Shown: in pieces, positions 1 through 7,183 of the stretch
How positions within the stretch are numbered: the stretch's first letter is position 1
Layout of the letters: every line of letters starts with the position of its first letter
NCBI GenBank assembly: GCA_942493045.1
Contig: OW818665.1
Span: 930,001-994,000, forward strand
Length of the DNA: 64,000 nucleotides
Direction: 5' to 3'
DNA from: Teretinema sp942493045
Lineage (GTDB): Bacteria > Spirochaetota > Spirochaetia > Treponematales > Treponemataceae
The notes under the pieces: generated by a model
Database searches by the model: none
What the model saw: the letters and a program-made list of their open reading frames with translations, nothing else
Told to the model about the DNA's origin: nothing
Program-made: the position numbers and the translations under genes

Positions 1-156
1 GCCCCCGGCCGCAAAATAGACTTTATCTGCCAGGAAATGAACCGCGAGATCAACACTATCGGATCGAAAAATCAGCTGATCGAAGTAGGGCAGGCCGTAA
101 TTTCGGCCAAGGATGCCCTGGAAAACATCCGCGAACAGATGCGCAACATCGAATAG
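1..156 (+). CDS. yicC: YicC-family endoribonuclease, C-terminal end only
   Basis: The window opens inside a gene read in frame 1. The 51 residues present contain GRKIDFICQEMNREINTIGS and end in an ENIREQMRNIE tail, the signature C-terminus of the YicC/DUF1732 family. Family members are about 290 residues, so more than 80% lies upstream of the window. YicC proteins are cytoplasmic RNases in Bacteria. The cytidylate-kinase-like gene starts 15 bases after the stop codon with AGGAG between, so the two are probably cotranscribed. The family call is confident despite the short fragment because this C-terminal block is highly conserved. Confidence 0.9.
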   Translation, partial: APGRKIDFICQEMNREINTIGSKNQLIEVGQAVISAKDALENIREQMRNIE

Positions 157-171
157 GAGAAACCGTCCCTC

Positions 172-738
172 ATGCAAGCGAAATATTCCATTCCGACCGG
201 TAAAGAACTGCGCATCGCGATTTCCGGACGCTCCGGCTGCGGCAACACCACAGTTTCCAAATTGCTTTCAGACGTGCTGGGTATCGGTTTTATAAATTTT
301 ACTTTTCGCTCACTGGCAGCGGAAACCGGCATTCCGCTCCCGGAAATAATTGAACGCGCCAAGACCGATGACAGTTTTGACCGGGCTGTAGACAGCCGCC
401 AGGTTGAACTGGCCCGCCAGGCTTCTTGCGTAATGGGTTCCCGTCTGGCTGTCTGGATGCTCAAGGAAGCCGATTTAAAGGTTTTCTTAACAGCCCCGGC
501 CGCCGTCCGGGCCGAGCGGATCCGTAACCGCGAAGGCGGAGATCTTGAAGAAATTATGCGGTTTACCGCGATGCGTGACAGCGAGGACAGCCGCCGTTAT
601 CGGGAGCTCTATGATATCGATAATACCGACTATGGGTTTTGCGATCTGGTCATCGAAACCGAAAAAAACAATCCGGAACAGATTGTCTCCCTGATTCTGG
701 AGTCCGCCTGCCAGAAGGGACTACTGCTTCGTGCTTGA
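172..738 (+). CDS. Cytidylate-kinase-like P-loop protein
   Basis: This 188-residue protein has the layout of the short type-2 (d)CMP kinase family. It has a P-loop near residues 19-27 (GRSGCGNTT), a following FINFTFRSLA segment at the usual nucleotide-binding region, and an arginine-rich lid (AERIRNREGG, about residues 119-128) with RDSEDSRRYRELYDID after it. Family members phosphorylate CMP/dCMP with ATP in the cytoplasm. The oddity is the P-loop: the Walker A lysine position holds asparagine (G-C-G-N-T), so activity or substrate may differ from ordinary Cmk. I recall similar GCGNTT loops in other spirochaete proteins but cannot check that here. The stop codon overlaps the GTG start of the downstream glycosylase, indicating coupled translation. 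Confidence 0.75.
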   Translation: MQAKYSIPTGKELRIAISGRSGCGNTTVSKLLSDVLGIGFINFTFRSLAAETGIPLPEIIERAKTDDSFDRAVDSRQVELARQASCVMGSRLAVWMLKEADLKVFLTAPAAVRAERIRNREGGDLEEIMRFTAMRDSEDSRRYRELYDIDNTDYGFCDLVIETEKNNPEQIVSLILESACQKGLLLRA

Positions 739-1549
739 AAGAAAAGTTATAGCCTCTTTTCAAAAAACGATATTGGACAATTACCATGTGGCGGAGCGCC
801 TCTTTCCCTGGCGCGAAACGCATGATCCCTATGCCATAGTTGTATCCGAAATAATGCTTCAGCAAACGCAAACCTCCCGGGTGGTACCGAAATATCTGGC
901 CTGGCTGGCGGAATTTCCGACGGTGCACTCTCTCGCCGCCGCGCCGCTTTCACGTGTCCTGGAAATGTGGGTCGGGCTTGGCTATAACCGGCGGGCGCGC
1001 TTTCTGCATGAAACCGCGGCCATTATCGTCCGGGATTATCAGGGCCTTTTCCCGTCCGACCCGGGTGCGCTGGATGCCCTGCCGGGCATCGGGCCCTATA
1101 CAGCCCGGGCAATAGCCGCCTTCGCCTTCGGCATACGTTCAGCTTTTATTGAAACAAATATCCGAACCGTTTTTATTCACTTTTTTTTCCCCGGACGGGA
1201 CGATGTGCGTGATAGCGAAATAATGCCGTTGATCGAAGAGACCCTGACCGACGATGTCCGGCTCTGGTATTACGCGCTGATGGACTACGGCGCCGAGCTC
1301 AAACGCACGGTAATCAACCCGGGCCGCCAAAGCGCTCACCATGTCAGGCAGTCGGCCTTCAGCGGCTCCCGCCGGGAGGCCCGCGGCGCGATAATCCGGT
1401 ATCTGGCCGAAAACGGCGCATCCGAACTTGGCGCCGTCGCCGAAAGCCAGGCCATCGCCTACAGCCGGCTGGAGGCAGTGCTGCCCACCCTGATTGCCGA
1501 AGGACTGGTGACACAGCGCGGCCAGAAAATCAGTCTTTCGAATTCTTAA
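731..1549 (+). CDS. MutY-like adenine DNA glycosylase lacking the Fe-S cluster
   Basis: This is a HhH-GPD superfamily DNA glycosylase of 272 residues, resembling the MutY enzymes that remove adenine paired with 8-oxoguanine. Visible motifs are SEIMLQQTQ (residues 39-47, catalytic Glu40), GLGYNRRAR (82-90) and the helix-hairpin-helix LPGIGPYTA (117-125). Three features are unusual. The position matching the MutY catalytic Asp, 24 residues after the LPG leucine, is Glu141 (IETNIR). The four-cysteine cluster loop is replaced by an Arg/Ser-rich segment (about 198-220), and the C-terminal NUDIX-like 8-oxoG recognition domain is missing. I recall a Fe-S-free subfamily sharing the IETNIR and SAHH-type motifs. 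The start is GTG, overlapping the upstream stop codon. Its 3' end overlaps the convergent HU-domain gene by 20 bases. Confidence 0.8.
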   Translation: MLERKVIASFQKTILDNYHVAERLFPWRETHDPYAIVVSEIMLQQTQTSRVVPKYLAWLAEFPTVHSLAAAPLSRVLEMWVGLGYNRRARFLHETAAIIVRDYQGLFPSDPGALDALPGIGPYTARAIAAFAFGIRSAFIETNIRTVFIHFFFPGRDDVRDSEIMPLIEETLTDDVRLWYYALMDYGAELKRTVINPGRQSAHHVRQSAFSGSRREARGAIIRYLAENGASELGAVAESQAIAYSRLEAVLPTLIAEGLVTQRGQKISLSNS

Positions 1550-2411
1550 ACAGTGTACCCGGGTCGACCAGCGCGCTTTTTTCCTTGAAGCGCGTACTGA
1601 ACGAAAACCGCGGTACCATGGTTTCGGCCTTGGCCGGAACCAGCAGCTCCTCACCGCTGCGCGGATTTTTGAGGATCCGGGCCTTGCGGGCTTCCTGCAG
1701 CCGCAGCGAAGCGCTGCCGAATTTCCCGAAGCTGACTCTTTCACCCAGCAGAATACCGGTTTCCACGGTCGCGATATAATCGTCTATGATGCTGCGGGCC
1801 TGAGCTTGCGTGCACTCATTCTTCTTGGCGACGTAGGCCACGATGGATTTAAGGGTAAACTGCTCAACATTAGCGCGATTTTCAATCTGCAGACTGCGGT
1901 TAATATGTACAAAGCCGTTGGTAAGAAAGATAGTGGCCTCGCGGATACGCAACTCCTGCTCTTCCAGAGGCGTCTGGAGGGGGCATACAGCGATCCTGAA
2001 CAGAGAAGATGATTTCTTTATCGCACAGCCGGAAAAGACCGCGTCACGGCCCTGCTGTAGCGGTCCTTCCAGAGTAACGGCGTTACCGTGAATCAGGTCC
2101 GGAACATCCACCCGGAATTTGATCGAGGCATACTCCAGCCAGCGTTTGGAATCGCGCAGCGTGCCCAGACTGATCAGCGAACCGGAATAAGTCAATAGAA
2201 TTGCTCCGCGCTGGTCCTCGGCGGGCAGCTCCGAAACGAACTCCATTCCCAGATTGTTGATCTGGCCGGTAAACAGGTTGAATTTTTCCTGCCATACGGC
2301 GGCTAGCTGCTCACGAGCGGCCTCGCCGGGAACAAGCCCGGTCTCCGGTAAAAGTGAATCCAGTTGCTGTTGGATTTCCTCGGGAAGAGACTGAAAGTGC
2401 GTATTTGACAT
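1530..2411 (-). CDS. Spirochaete-type protein with C-terminal HU/IHF DNA-binding domain
   Basis: The protein has 293 residues. The last ~95 form an HU/IHF-like domain: two helices (TLKSIVAYVAKKNECTQAQ), then GERVSFGKFGSASL, ARILKNPRSGEELLVPA and VPRFSFSTRFKE, matching the HU beta-arm region. The first ~190 residues are not recognised. They are predicted soluble, with no signal peptide, and one stretch (LTYSGSLISLGTLRDSKRWLEY) looks like a compact beta/alpha fold. HU is normally ~90 residues, so this is a fused, possibly sequence-directed nucleoid protein. An AGAGG ribosome-binding site precedes the ATG by about 8 bases. It is transcribed divergently from mlaE across an 85-base gap. Confidence 0.75.
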   Translation of the reverse strand: MSNTHFQSLPEEIQQQLDSLLPETGLVPGEAAREQLAAVWQEKFNLFTGQINNLGMEFVSELPAEDQRGAILLTYSGSLISLGTLRDSKRWLEYASIKFRVDVPDLIHGNAVTLEGPLQQGRDAVFSGCAIKKSSSLFRIAVCPLQTPLEEQELRIREATIFLTNGFVHINRSLQIENRANVEQFTLKSIVAYVAKKNECTQAQARSIIDDYIATVETGILLGERVSFGKFGSASLRLQEARKARILKNPRSGEELLVPAKAETMVPRFSFSTRFKEKSALVDPGTLFKNSKD

Positions 2412-2462
2412 ATCTTTACCTCTTTTTTCAGATTGTAGCTCACTGTCTAGAGTAATACTTGT

Positions 2463-2490
2463 TTGATTTTAAGTCAAAAAGCGCTATATT
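2463..2490 (+). promoter_or_regulatory. Candidate promoter of mlaEFD, leaderless spacing
   Basis: A TTGATT element (2463-2468), a 16-base spacer and TATATT (2485-2490) precede the mlaE ATG. Only six bases separate the -10 box from the ATG, and no Shine-Dalgarno sequence is present. Transcription would therefore start at or near the start codon. Confidence 0.5.
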
Positions 2491-2496
2491 TAGCTT

Positions 2497-3258
2497 ATGA
2501 CAAAACGTTTCACCGATAAAATCGAAGATGTTGGACGTTATATTGATTTTATAAAAGAAGTGCTGCTTGGTTTTTTCCGGAAACCGTTTCGTTTTAATTT
2601 GTATCTGTTTGAAATCGAACACCTGGGTGTAAACTCTATTGTAGTTATAATTTTGTCCGGTATGGCCATCGGGATGATTTTTGCCCTGCAGATGGTTTCC
2701 CTTCTGCAGCCCTTCCAGGCTGAAATCGGCACAGGAGCGGCGGTGGCTATCGCCCTGGGCCGCGAATTTGCTCCGATCATCACCACCTTGATGCTGATCG
2801 CCAAAAACGGCTCAGCCATGGCCGCTGAACTCGGTACCATGCGCGTCACCGAGCAGATCGACGCGCTGGAGTCCATGTCCGTCGACCCGGTGCACTATCT
2901 GGTTCTGCCGAAAGTTCTGGCCTCAGTCCTTATTTTTCCGGCCCTGACGATGCTGGCCAATATTGTGGGTGTTCTCGGAGCCTATGTTATTTCCACCAGA
3001 TTGTATGGGATAGACTCCGCCAGTTACGTTTCCTATATGTTCAGCGTGCTGAAGCCCAAGGATATTTATATCGGGCTGATTAAATCCGGGATAATGGGTT
3101 TTATGGTTGCTACCATCTGCTGCTATTTTGGATTACACTCTTCACAGGGGGCCAAAGGTGTCGGTGACAGCGCCACCCGCGCGGTTGTCGTTTCTTCAGT
3201 ATCGATTCTGGTAGCCGACTACATACTGGCTACTTTAATGATGGTGTTCTGGAAATGA
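2497..3258 (+). CDS. mlaE: MlaE-type ABC transporter permease (phospholipid transport)
   Basis: This 253-residue integral membrane protein is of the MlaE/YrbE (DUF140) family. Recognisable family blocks are GMAIGMIFALQM, the ALGREFAPIITTLMLIAKNG loop with AELGTMRVTEQIDALESM, and the C-terminal CCYFGLHSSQGAKGVG motif. It forms the inner-membrane channel of the Mla system, which moves phospholipids between the two membranes of a diderm cell. The start codon follows a -10 box by six bases with no Shine-Dalgarno, so the message is likely leaderless. It overlaps mlaF by four bases (ATGA), giving a classic mlaE-mlaF-mlaD operon. Confidence 0.93.
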   Translation: MTKRFTDKIEDVGRYIDFIKEVLLGFFRKPFRFNLYLFEIEHLGVNSIVVIILSGMAIGMIFALQMVSLLQPFQAEIGTGAAVAIALGREFAPIITTLMLIAKNGSAMAAELGTMRVTEQIDALESMSVDPVHYLVLPKVLASVLIFPALTMLANIVGVLGAYVISTRLYGIDSASYVSYMFSVLKPKDIYIGLIKSGIMGFMVATICCYFGLHSSQGAKGVGDSATRAVVVSSVSILVADYILATLMMVFWK

Positions 3259-4010
3259 ATGATTCAATAATCCGTATCGAAAACCTGCAAAAAGCCTTCG
3301 GCTCAGCCCGCATACTTCAGGGTGTAAATATGGATATACCGGAAGGGTCAATCAGCGTGATAGTCGGACAGAGCGGAACCGGAAAGAGCGTGCTCTTCAA
3401 ATCGATCATGGGGATGATCAAGCCGGACGGAGGAACTGTCTGGTACCGCGACCATGAACTGACCGCCCTGCCCAGAAATGAGTTGATCGCCATGCGCCAG
3501 CATTTCGGCTATGCCTTCCAGAACGCCGCGCTTTTCGATTCCATGAATGTTGCCGAAAATATCGCTTTTCCGCTCAAGGAAGTTTTGGGCATACATAACA
3601 AAAAAGAAATCAACAAGCGTGTTACGCGGATGCTCGAATGGATTGAACTTCCGGGAATAGAATTAAAGCGGCCTGATGAGCTTTCCGGCGGAATGCGTAA
3701 ACGCGTCGGTGTAGCCCGTTCGCTGGTGATGCAGCCGGACGTGCTGTTTTTTGACGAACCCACCACCGGGCTCGATCCAATATTGGCTGAAACGATCAAT
3801 AATCTAGTGGTCCGTGTTAACCGTGAGTTGGGAATTACCTGTCTGGTTATCACCCATGACATCCCGGCGGCTTTCCGCATTTCCAGCAAAATCTTCTTTC
3901 TGCATCAGGGTACCATAGTCGCGGAAGGCGACCCGGCAACAGTCGCGACCTCGAAAAATGAACTGGTTCGAGATTTTATCCGTATTTCATTTAGTGAGTT
4001 AAAAGTATGA
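3255..4010 (+). CDS. mlaF: MlaF-type ABC transporter ATP-binding protein
   Basis: This 251-residue ABC ATPase shows Walker A GQSGTGKS (about residues 38-45), a Q-loop around YAFQNAALFD, the signature LSGGMRKRVGVARSL, Walker B VLFFDEPTTGLDP and the switch histidine in VITHDIP. The GMRKR form of the signature is typical of MlaF/Mkl ATPases, which power MlaE. It acts on the cytoplasmic face of the inner membrane. Both ends overlap neighbours by four bases (ATGA), so translation is coupled across the operon. Confidence 0.95.
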   Translation: MNDSIIRIENLQKAFGSARILQGVNMDIPEGSISVIVGQSGTGKSVLFKSIMGMIKPDGGTVWYRDHELTALPRNELIAMRQHFGYAFQNAALFDSMNVAENIAFPLKEVLGIHNKKEINKRVTRMLEWIELPGIELKRPDELSGGMRKRVGVARSLVMQPDVLFFDEPTTGLDPILAETINNLVVRVNRELGITCLVITHDIPAAFRISSKIFFLHQGTIVAEGDPATVATSKNELVRDFIRISFSELKV

Positions 4011-5464
4011 ATGTATCGAGATTTCTAAAGGTTGGCATTTTTTTTATTACCCTTGGCTCAGCCGGCGCCGGTTATGTGGTGATGTCTTCGGACGGTTTTA
4101 GCGGTATGAATACGAAAATGTATGAAGTCGCTATGGATGACGCCAGCGGACTGACCACTAATTCCAAGATTTTCCTGGCCGGTGTACCGATTGGAAAAAT
4201 CAAGGCCATCGAGCTGGAAGGCACCCAGGCTGTCATCAAGGTTGCTTTCCTTAAAAACGTGGAAGTCCGCGCCGATGCCCAGCTTTCCCGGAAATCTTCT
4301 TCAATTTTGGGAACTTCGGTTCTAACCCTGTCACCGGGTTCAGAAAGCGCCGCTGTCCTGAACAGCGGCGGCCGCATTCAGTCTCCCGGCGGCTCAGGTG
4401 ATATGGCTGGTCTGGTTGGAACCGCGCAGGATGTCGGCACTCAGCTTTCGGAGATGATTCAGGAACTGCAGACTAATCAACTCCAGCTTCTGCAGGTCTC
4501 CTTGGAAACTTTTAATTCAATTGCCCGCAAGTTCGATGAACGCTCCGAGGCCGAACTGGACCGCATGACCCGCATCCTGGAATCTACTGCCCTGATAACC
4601 GAGCGTATGGAACGGCTGCTGGCCGCCCGTGAAGACGATATCGGCGCCTCAGCCACTGAAATACGTTTTGCCCTGGAGAATATCCGCGACATTACCGGAG
4701 AAATCCGGGCCGGGGAGGGGAATCTCGGGCAGGCGGTCTATGATGACTCGCTTTATAATTCCATGCTGGCTACCGCCCGCAGCACCGAGGACGCGGCTTT
4801 AAAACTGCAGGAGGCCCTGGACAGCGTCAACCGATTGGCTCTCAACGCCGACCGCGTCGTCAACGACGCCGGAACCATCGTCAGCAAAGCTACCGGTCTC
4901 GGCGTGCAGGTGGACACCAGCGCCCGCTACGACATGCTTGCTTCCGGAATGCGGGCCGGCGCCTCGCTACGCCTTAATCCCCGTTCCCTGGACCGCTGGT
5001 ATCGTGTCGGAGTCACCACCAGTCCCGACGGATTTTCCAGCCGTACAGTGACTGAAACTTCTGTAAACGGAGGCCCGGTGGAACGTACCGACAGTACCGA
5101 AACCCGGCATACGGTGGTCATTGACGCCGAGTTAGCCCGTCAGTTCGGACCATTAACGCTGCGCGGCGGTATGCTGGAAAGTACGGCGGCTTTGGGGATT
5201 GATTACCAGCCGGTCCGCTGGGTAGCGCTATCCGGTGAAGTTTTTGACTTCCGTTCCGGTTTACCCCCGAATCTGCGCGGTACTCTAACCTTATTTCCTT
5301 TTTTTGATCCGGATTCAGGAAAACCATGGAACTGGATATATCTGCGCGGCGGGGTTAATGCGGCGCTCGATGAACGGCGGGATTATTTTGTTGGCGGAGG
5401 GGTGCGCTTCACTGACGAAGAAGTGCGCGGTCTGGCCGGCCTGATTCCTCTTTCCGGCAGATAA
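4007..5464 (+). CDS. mlaD: MlaD-type MCE protein with long C-terminal extension
   Basis: One N-terminal membrane anchor (VGIFFITLGSAGAGYVVM) is followed by an MCE domain (about residues 35-130) that includes LTTNSKIFLAGVPIGKIKAI and SILGTSVLTLSPG. MCE proteins bind lipid and hand it between MlaFE and the outer membrane. E. coli MlaD has ~180 residues and this has 485. After MCE come a helical, probably coiled-coil stretch (about 145-300) and a final ~170 residues with alternating short strands, aromatic residues and glycines (RWVALSGEVFDFRSGLPP, YFVGGGVRF). That part could be an outer-membrane or periplasmic beta domain. It overlaps mlaF by four bases. No separate mlaC or mlaA gene follows, so the extension may replace them. 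Confidence 0.9.
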   Translation: MNVSRFLKVGIFFITLGSAGAGYVVMSSDGFSGMNTKMYEVAMDDASGLTTNSKIFLAGVPIGKIKAIELEGTQAVIKVAFLKNVEVRADAQLSRKSSSILGTSVLTLSPGSESAAVLNSGGRIQSPGGSGDMAGLVGTAQDVGTQLSEMIQELQTNQLQLLQVSLETFNSIARKFDERSEAELDRMTRILESTALITERMERLLAAREDDIGASATEIRFALENIRDITGEIRAGEGNLGQAVYDDSLYNSMLATARSTEDAALKLQEALDSVNRLALNADRVVNDAGTIVSKATGLGVQVDTSARYDMLASGMRAGASLRLNPRSLDRWYRVGVTTSPDGFSSRTVTETSVNGGPVERTDSTETRHTVVIDAELARQFGPLTLRGGMLESTAALGIDYQPVRWVALSGEVFDFRSGLPPNLRGTLTLFPFFDPDSGKPWNWIYLRGGVNAALDERRDYFVGGGVRFTDEEVRGLAGLIPLSGR

Positions 5465-5482
5465 TGGTAGCAGTTTTAAAAT

Positions 5483-5580
5483 AAAAAAAGCCTGTCGGAG
5501 CGGATGATGGGAGTCGAACCCACGTCTCCAGCTTGGAAGGCTGGGGTAATAGCCGTTATACGACATCCGCTCCGACAGGC
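5483..5580 (-). terminator. tRNA-Gly embedded in a 17-bp stem followed by T-run
   Basis: The bases flanking the tRNA are complementary to each other. GCCTGTCGGA lies before the mature 5' end and TCCGACAGGC after the acceptor stem (plus coordinates 5571-5580 and 5490-5499). With the 7-bp acceptor stem this gives a continuous 17-bp stem. On the minus strand the 3' arm is followed directly by seven T residues (5483-5489), as in an intrinsic terminator whose loop is the whole tRNA. Confidence 0.6.
5499..5570 (-). tRNA. tRNA-Gly (anticodon UCC)
   Basis: On the minus strand the gene begins GCGGATG and its acceptor stem closes with CATCCGC. The anticodon stem CCAGC/GCTGG encloses the loop CTTCCAA with anticodon TCC, and the T-loop is GGGTTCGACTCCC. 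The D-arm segment TCGTATAACGGCTATTAC closely matches E. coli tRNA-Gly(UCC) as I remember it. The discriminator base is U. The CCA end is not encoded, since the next bases are CCG. It sits alone between mlaD and the histidine kinase, opposite to both. Confidence 0.96.
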
Positions 5581-5601
5581 CTTGCCTGTCTCAATAAATA
5601 A

Positions 5602-5630
5602 TGTATATCATTTCAGCGTAAAAAGGTCAA
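5602..5630 (-). promoter_or_regulatory. Promoter of the tRNA-Gly gene
   Basis: Read on the minus strand, TTGACC (5630-5625) and TATACA (5607-5602) are separated by exactly 17 bases. This is a near-consensus housekeeping sigma promoter, and the transcript would start about 30 bases before the mature tRNA. That leaves room for the leader arm of the extended stem. Confidence 0.75.
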
Positions 5631-5653
5631 GTATTGTTGTTTTGGGCTTTACG

Positions 5654-5682
5654 TTGACAACCGCTTTCAGCGGTGCTATCAT
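5654..5682 (+). promoter_or_regulatory. Promoter of the hybrid kinase gene with palindrome in the spacer
   Basis: A perfect TTGACA (5654-5659), a 17-base spacer and TATCAT (5677-5682) lie 40 bases before the kinase ATG. The spacer contains an inverted repeat, ACCGCT TTC AGCGGT (5660-5674), which could be an operator for a dimeric repressor. A GGAGAG ribosome-binding site follows just before the ATG. Confidence 0.65.
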
Positions 5683-5722
5683 ATAAGATCAGTACTAAAG
5701 TTTTGGCCCACGGAGAGTTAAC

Positions 5723-7174
5723 ATGTCCGTTTCTTTTACCCCGGAAAGTCTTTTTGGTTCTTCTTCCTCTTTGGTTGTGATTCTTGATCACAAAGCAGCG
5801 GTTGTATACAGCAACGCCGCCTTTTTAAGGGTATTTCCTTATGCCGGAGCCGGCGGTATCCCCGAGGAGCTTGTGGCCCTGGCCGCGGACTGTTCCCGTT
5901 CGTCTTCCGGTTCAGCCGGACCGACTACCGTTCAAAAATTTACAGCCGGCGGAAAAAATCTATCCTGGAGTTTTAATGCCTCGGTAATTCAGAACGGACA
6001 GGCGCCGGGACAGGTAATGCTGACCGGCACTGACGTCAGCGACGTGCTTTCCCATGAAAAAATACGAAACAGCTTCCTGGTGCGTATGGGCCATGAAATC
6101 CGCACGCCGATCAACACTCTGCTAGGCTACACTCAGTTGCTGAAAGGTCTGGAAGGGCTTTCACCGGTAGCGCAGGAATATCTTTCTACCATACTGACCA
6201 ACGAACACTCCCTGTTGCATCTGATCAACGATTTAATGGAGCTGTTCAAATATGAATCCGGTCAGACCGAACTGGTTAACGGACCCGTTTCCATCAGAGA
6301 AATCATCGAGGATGTGGTAAGTTCCTGGAAAGATCAATTCGCCGAGAAATACCTGTCTCTGGATATTGAATACCGCGGAGAGTTGGGCGAAAGCTGCCTG
6401 ACGGATTCCGCCAAGATCAAACACATTATTTCCAACCTGGTCGGCAATGCCCTGCGCTTTACGCGTAAAGGCGGGGTGCGAATCATCGTTTCCGGCGGAC
6501 CGCTTTTCACGATTGATGTGGAAGATACCGGTATCGGCATTCCCGCGGAAGAGCATTCCGAGGTTTTTGAGGTTTTTTCCCGCGTTGACCAGAAAATGGA
6601 AACTTCAGGCGGCATCGGTATCGGTTTAACCGTCGCCAGAATTTTCGCCCGGATGCTGGGAGGAGAGCTGGCCCTGCTGCGCTCCGATCCGGGAAAGGGT
6701 TCATCCTTCCGTCTAACCTTCAAAGCCGAAATTCTGGAAAACACCAAACCTACGGTACAGAAAATTGAAGATTACGCCGCGGTGACCGGGATTAACAAGC
6801 CCTGCAAGGTTTTATTGGTGGACGACGTCGATATCAATCTGGCTATGCTGGAAATTTTCCTGGCTCCGGCCGGTTTTAACGTTTCAGTGGCCAATGACGG
6901 TAACGAAGCGGTGGAGCGCTTTAAAAGCTTTCATCCGGATATAGTATTTATGGACTTGATTATGCCCGGAAAAGACGGTTTTGACGCCACCCGGGAAATA
7001 AAAAATATCGACGCTTCCATACCGGTAGTAGCCCTGACGGCCAGTATTTCAGACTCGGTCCGTGAACAGGCGATGTCCGCCGGCGTAAACGGCTTTATGA
7101 ATAAGCCCTTCATACCGGAGCGCTTCTTTGAGATTATCGCCGAGCACACCGGAGTTCAATATACCTTTGCCTGA
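5723..7174 (+). CDS. Soluble hybrid sensor histidine kinase (PAS-HisKA-HATPase-REC)
   Basis: The 483-residue protein has no membrane segment, so it probably senses a cytoplasmic signal. Residues ~15-110 look like a PAS-type sensor domain. The HisKA box FLVRMGHEIRTPINTLLGY carries the phospho-accepting His124. The ATPase domain shows a SNLVGNALRFTRKG N-box and DTGIGIP and GGIGIGLTVA G-boxes. The C-terminal receiver domain has the acidic pair in LVDDVDIN, phospho-acceptor Asp411 (FMDLIMPGKDG), ALTAS, and the conserved Lys in NKPF. Phosphotransfer would run His124 to Asp411, then to an external phosphotransfer protein or regulator not seen nearby. It is monocistronic with its own strong promoter. 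Confidence 0.92.
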   Translation: MSVSFTPESLFGSSSSLVVILDHKAAVVYSNAAFLRVFPYAGAGGIPEELVALAADCSRSSSGSAGPTTVQKFTAGGKNLSWSFNASVIQNGQAPGQVMLTGTDVSDVLSHEKIRNSFLVRMGHEIRTPINTLLGYTQLLKGLEGLSPVAQEYLSTILTNEHSLLHLINDLMELFKYESGQTELVNGPVSIREIIEDVVSSWKDQFAEKYLSLDIEYRGELGESCLTDSAKIKHIISNLVGNALRFTRKGGVRIIVSGGPLFTIDVEDTGIGIPAEEHSEVFEVFSRVDQKMETSGGIGIGLTVARIFARMLGGELALLRSDPGKGSSFRLTFKAEILENTKPTVQKIEDYAAVTGINKPCKVLLVDDVDINLAMLEIFLAPAGFNVSVANDGNEAVERFKSFHPDIVFMDLIMPGKDGFDATREIKNIDASIPVVALTASISDSVREQAMSAGVNGFMNKPFIPERFFEIIAEHTGVQYTFA

Positions 7175-7183
7175 GAGGCGTTC

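Noticed and set aside
731..1549. Frameshift or truncation explaining the missing Fe-S cysteines in the MutY-like gene
   Set aside because: The frame runs unbroken with conserved-looking residues (SAHHVRQSAFSGSRREARG) up to a normal end at the convergent gene, so it is a natural Fe-S-free form.
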